This document shows positions 63,923 to 64,000 of a DNA stretch of 64,000 nt, one piece after another. This DNA is from Verrucomicrobia bacterium IMCC26134. Lineage in GTDB: Bacteria; Verrucomicrobiota; Verrucomicrobiia; Opitutales; Opitutaceae. A program made the position numbers and the translations under genes. The notes under the pieces were generated by a model, which was not told the origin of the DNA, did no database searches, and saw nothing but the letters and a program-made list of their open reading frames with translations. Every line of letters begins with the position of its first letter. Position 1 is the first letter of the stretch. The stretch is from positions 2,403,501 to 2,467,500 of the forward strand of contig CP011265.1 in NCBI GenBank assembly GCA_000972765.1, given 5' to 3'.

Positions 63923-64000
63923 CGCCTACGGATTTTGATTTATGCTGGGGTGGCAGGAAGGAACTGCGATGGTCATCCGTAAAACTGCGCGGCGAGCCCA
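63923..64000 (+). repeat. Dispersed repeat, copy B, at the window edge
   Basis: Second copy of the element at 62784-62857; it runs to the edge of the window and may continue. It sits just upstream of the protease gene. Confidence 0.6.

Overview
The window looks like a high-GC Verrucomicrobiota chromosome, most likely of the Opitutaceae type. This rests on protein families and gene mix (DUF4331/HupE, exosortase, MCE lipid transport, long Ig-repeat surface proteins, multiheme cytochromes, and short dispersed repeats of the kind seen between and inside genes), not on a marker gene. No rRNA is present. Two tRNAs are (Gln-TTG and Leu-TAG, both minus strand with encoded CCA).

Layout. 1-1.6 kb: two 5'-truncated genes meet head to head, a beta-propeller surface protein and a receiver-domain remnant. 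1.6-6.9 kb: a minus-strand DUF4331-TPR-HupE operon, divergent from a duplicated HbpS/GlcG-like heme-binding secreted protein. 6.9-20 kb: the most striking block, a redox cluster with a secreted tetraheme protein, a flavin/2Fe-2S reductase, a double cNMP-domain/16-Cys ferredoxin, a b-type membrane protein, a membrane-anchored decaheme cytochrome with a Cys-rich N-terminus, an outer-membrane beta-barrel, and a 1308-aa decaheme/beta-propeller protein. Together these look like a complete porin-cytochrome conduit for moving electrons between NAD(P)H and the cell surface. 20-25.7 kb: a compact cbb3 oxidase operon (ccoS, fused ccoNO, ccoQ, monoheme ccoP, ccoG, ccoH-like, TauE/SafE-like).

25.8-38 kb: regulators (PocR-AraC, MntR), a four-gene MCE/Mla-type lipid transport operon, a HAD phosphatase, RecD2, a J-domain protein and a Na/Pi cotransporter. 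38-42.7 kb: tRNA-Gln, HflX, a HAD phosphatase and an arsenic operon (arsR, a DUF6428-like gene, arsC, ACR3) preceded by a near-perfect 34-bp dyad. 42.9-45.4 kb: a SWIM/SNF2 helicase. 45.4-46.7 kb: an IS3-family element. 46.7-49.7 kb: a small lower-GC integrative element (four small unknown genes and a tyrosine integrase) at the 3' end of tRNA-Leu.

49.8-55.2 kb: a hypothetical gene, an M23 peptidase lipoprotein, a small lipoprotein, an exosortase, a YjdF/DUF2238-like membrane protein and a FabF. 55.2-56.06 kb: a gene-free stretch with a modular tandem repeat array. 56-64 kb, lower in GC: a secreted parallel beta-helix protein, a 1581-aa RCC1/C-type-lectin/8xIg surface protein, and a secreted trypsin-like protease, the last bracketed by two copies of a dispersed repeat.
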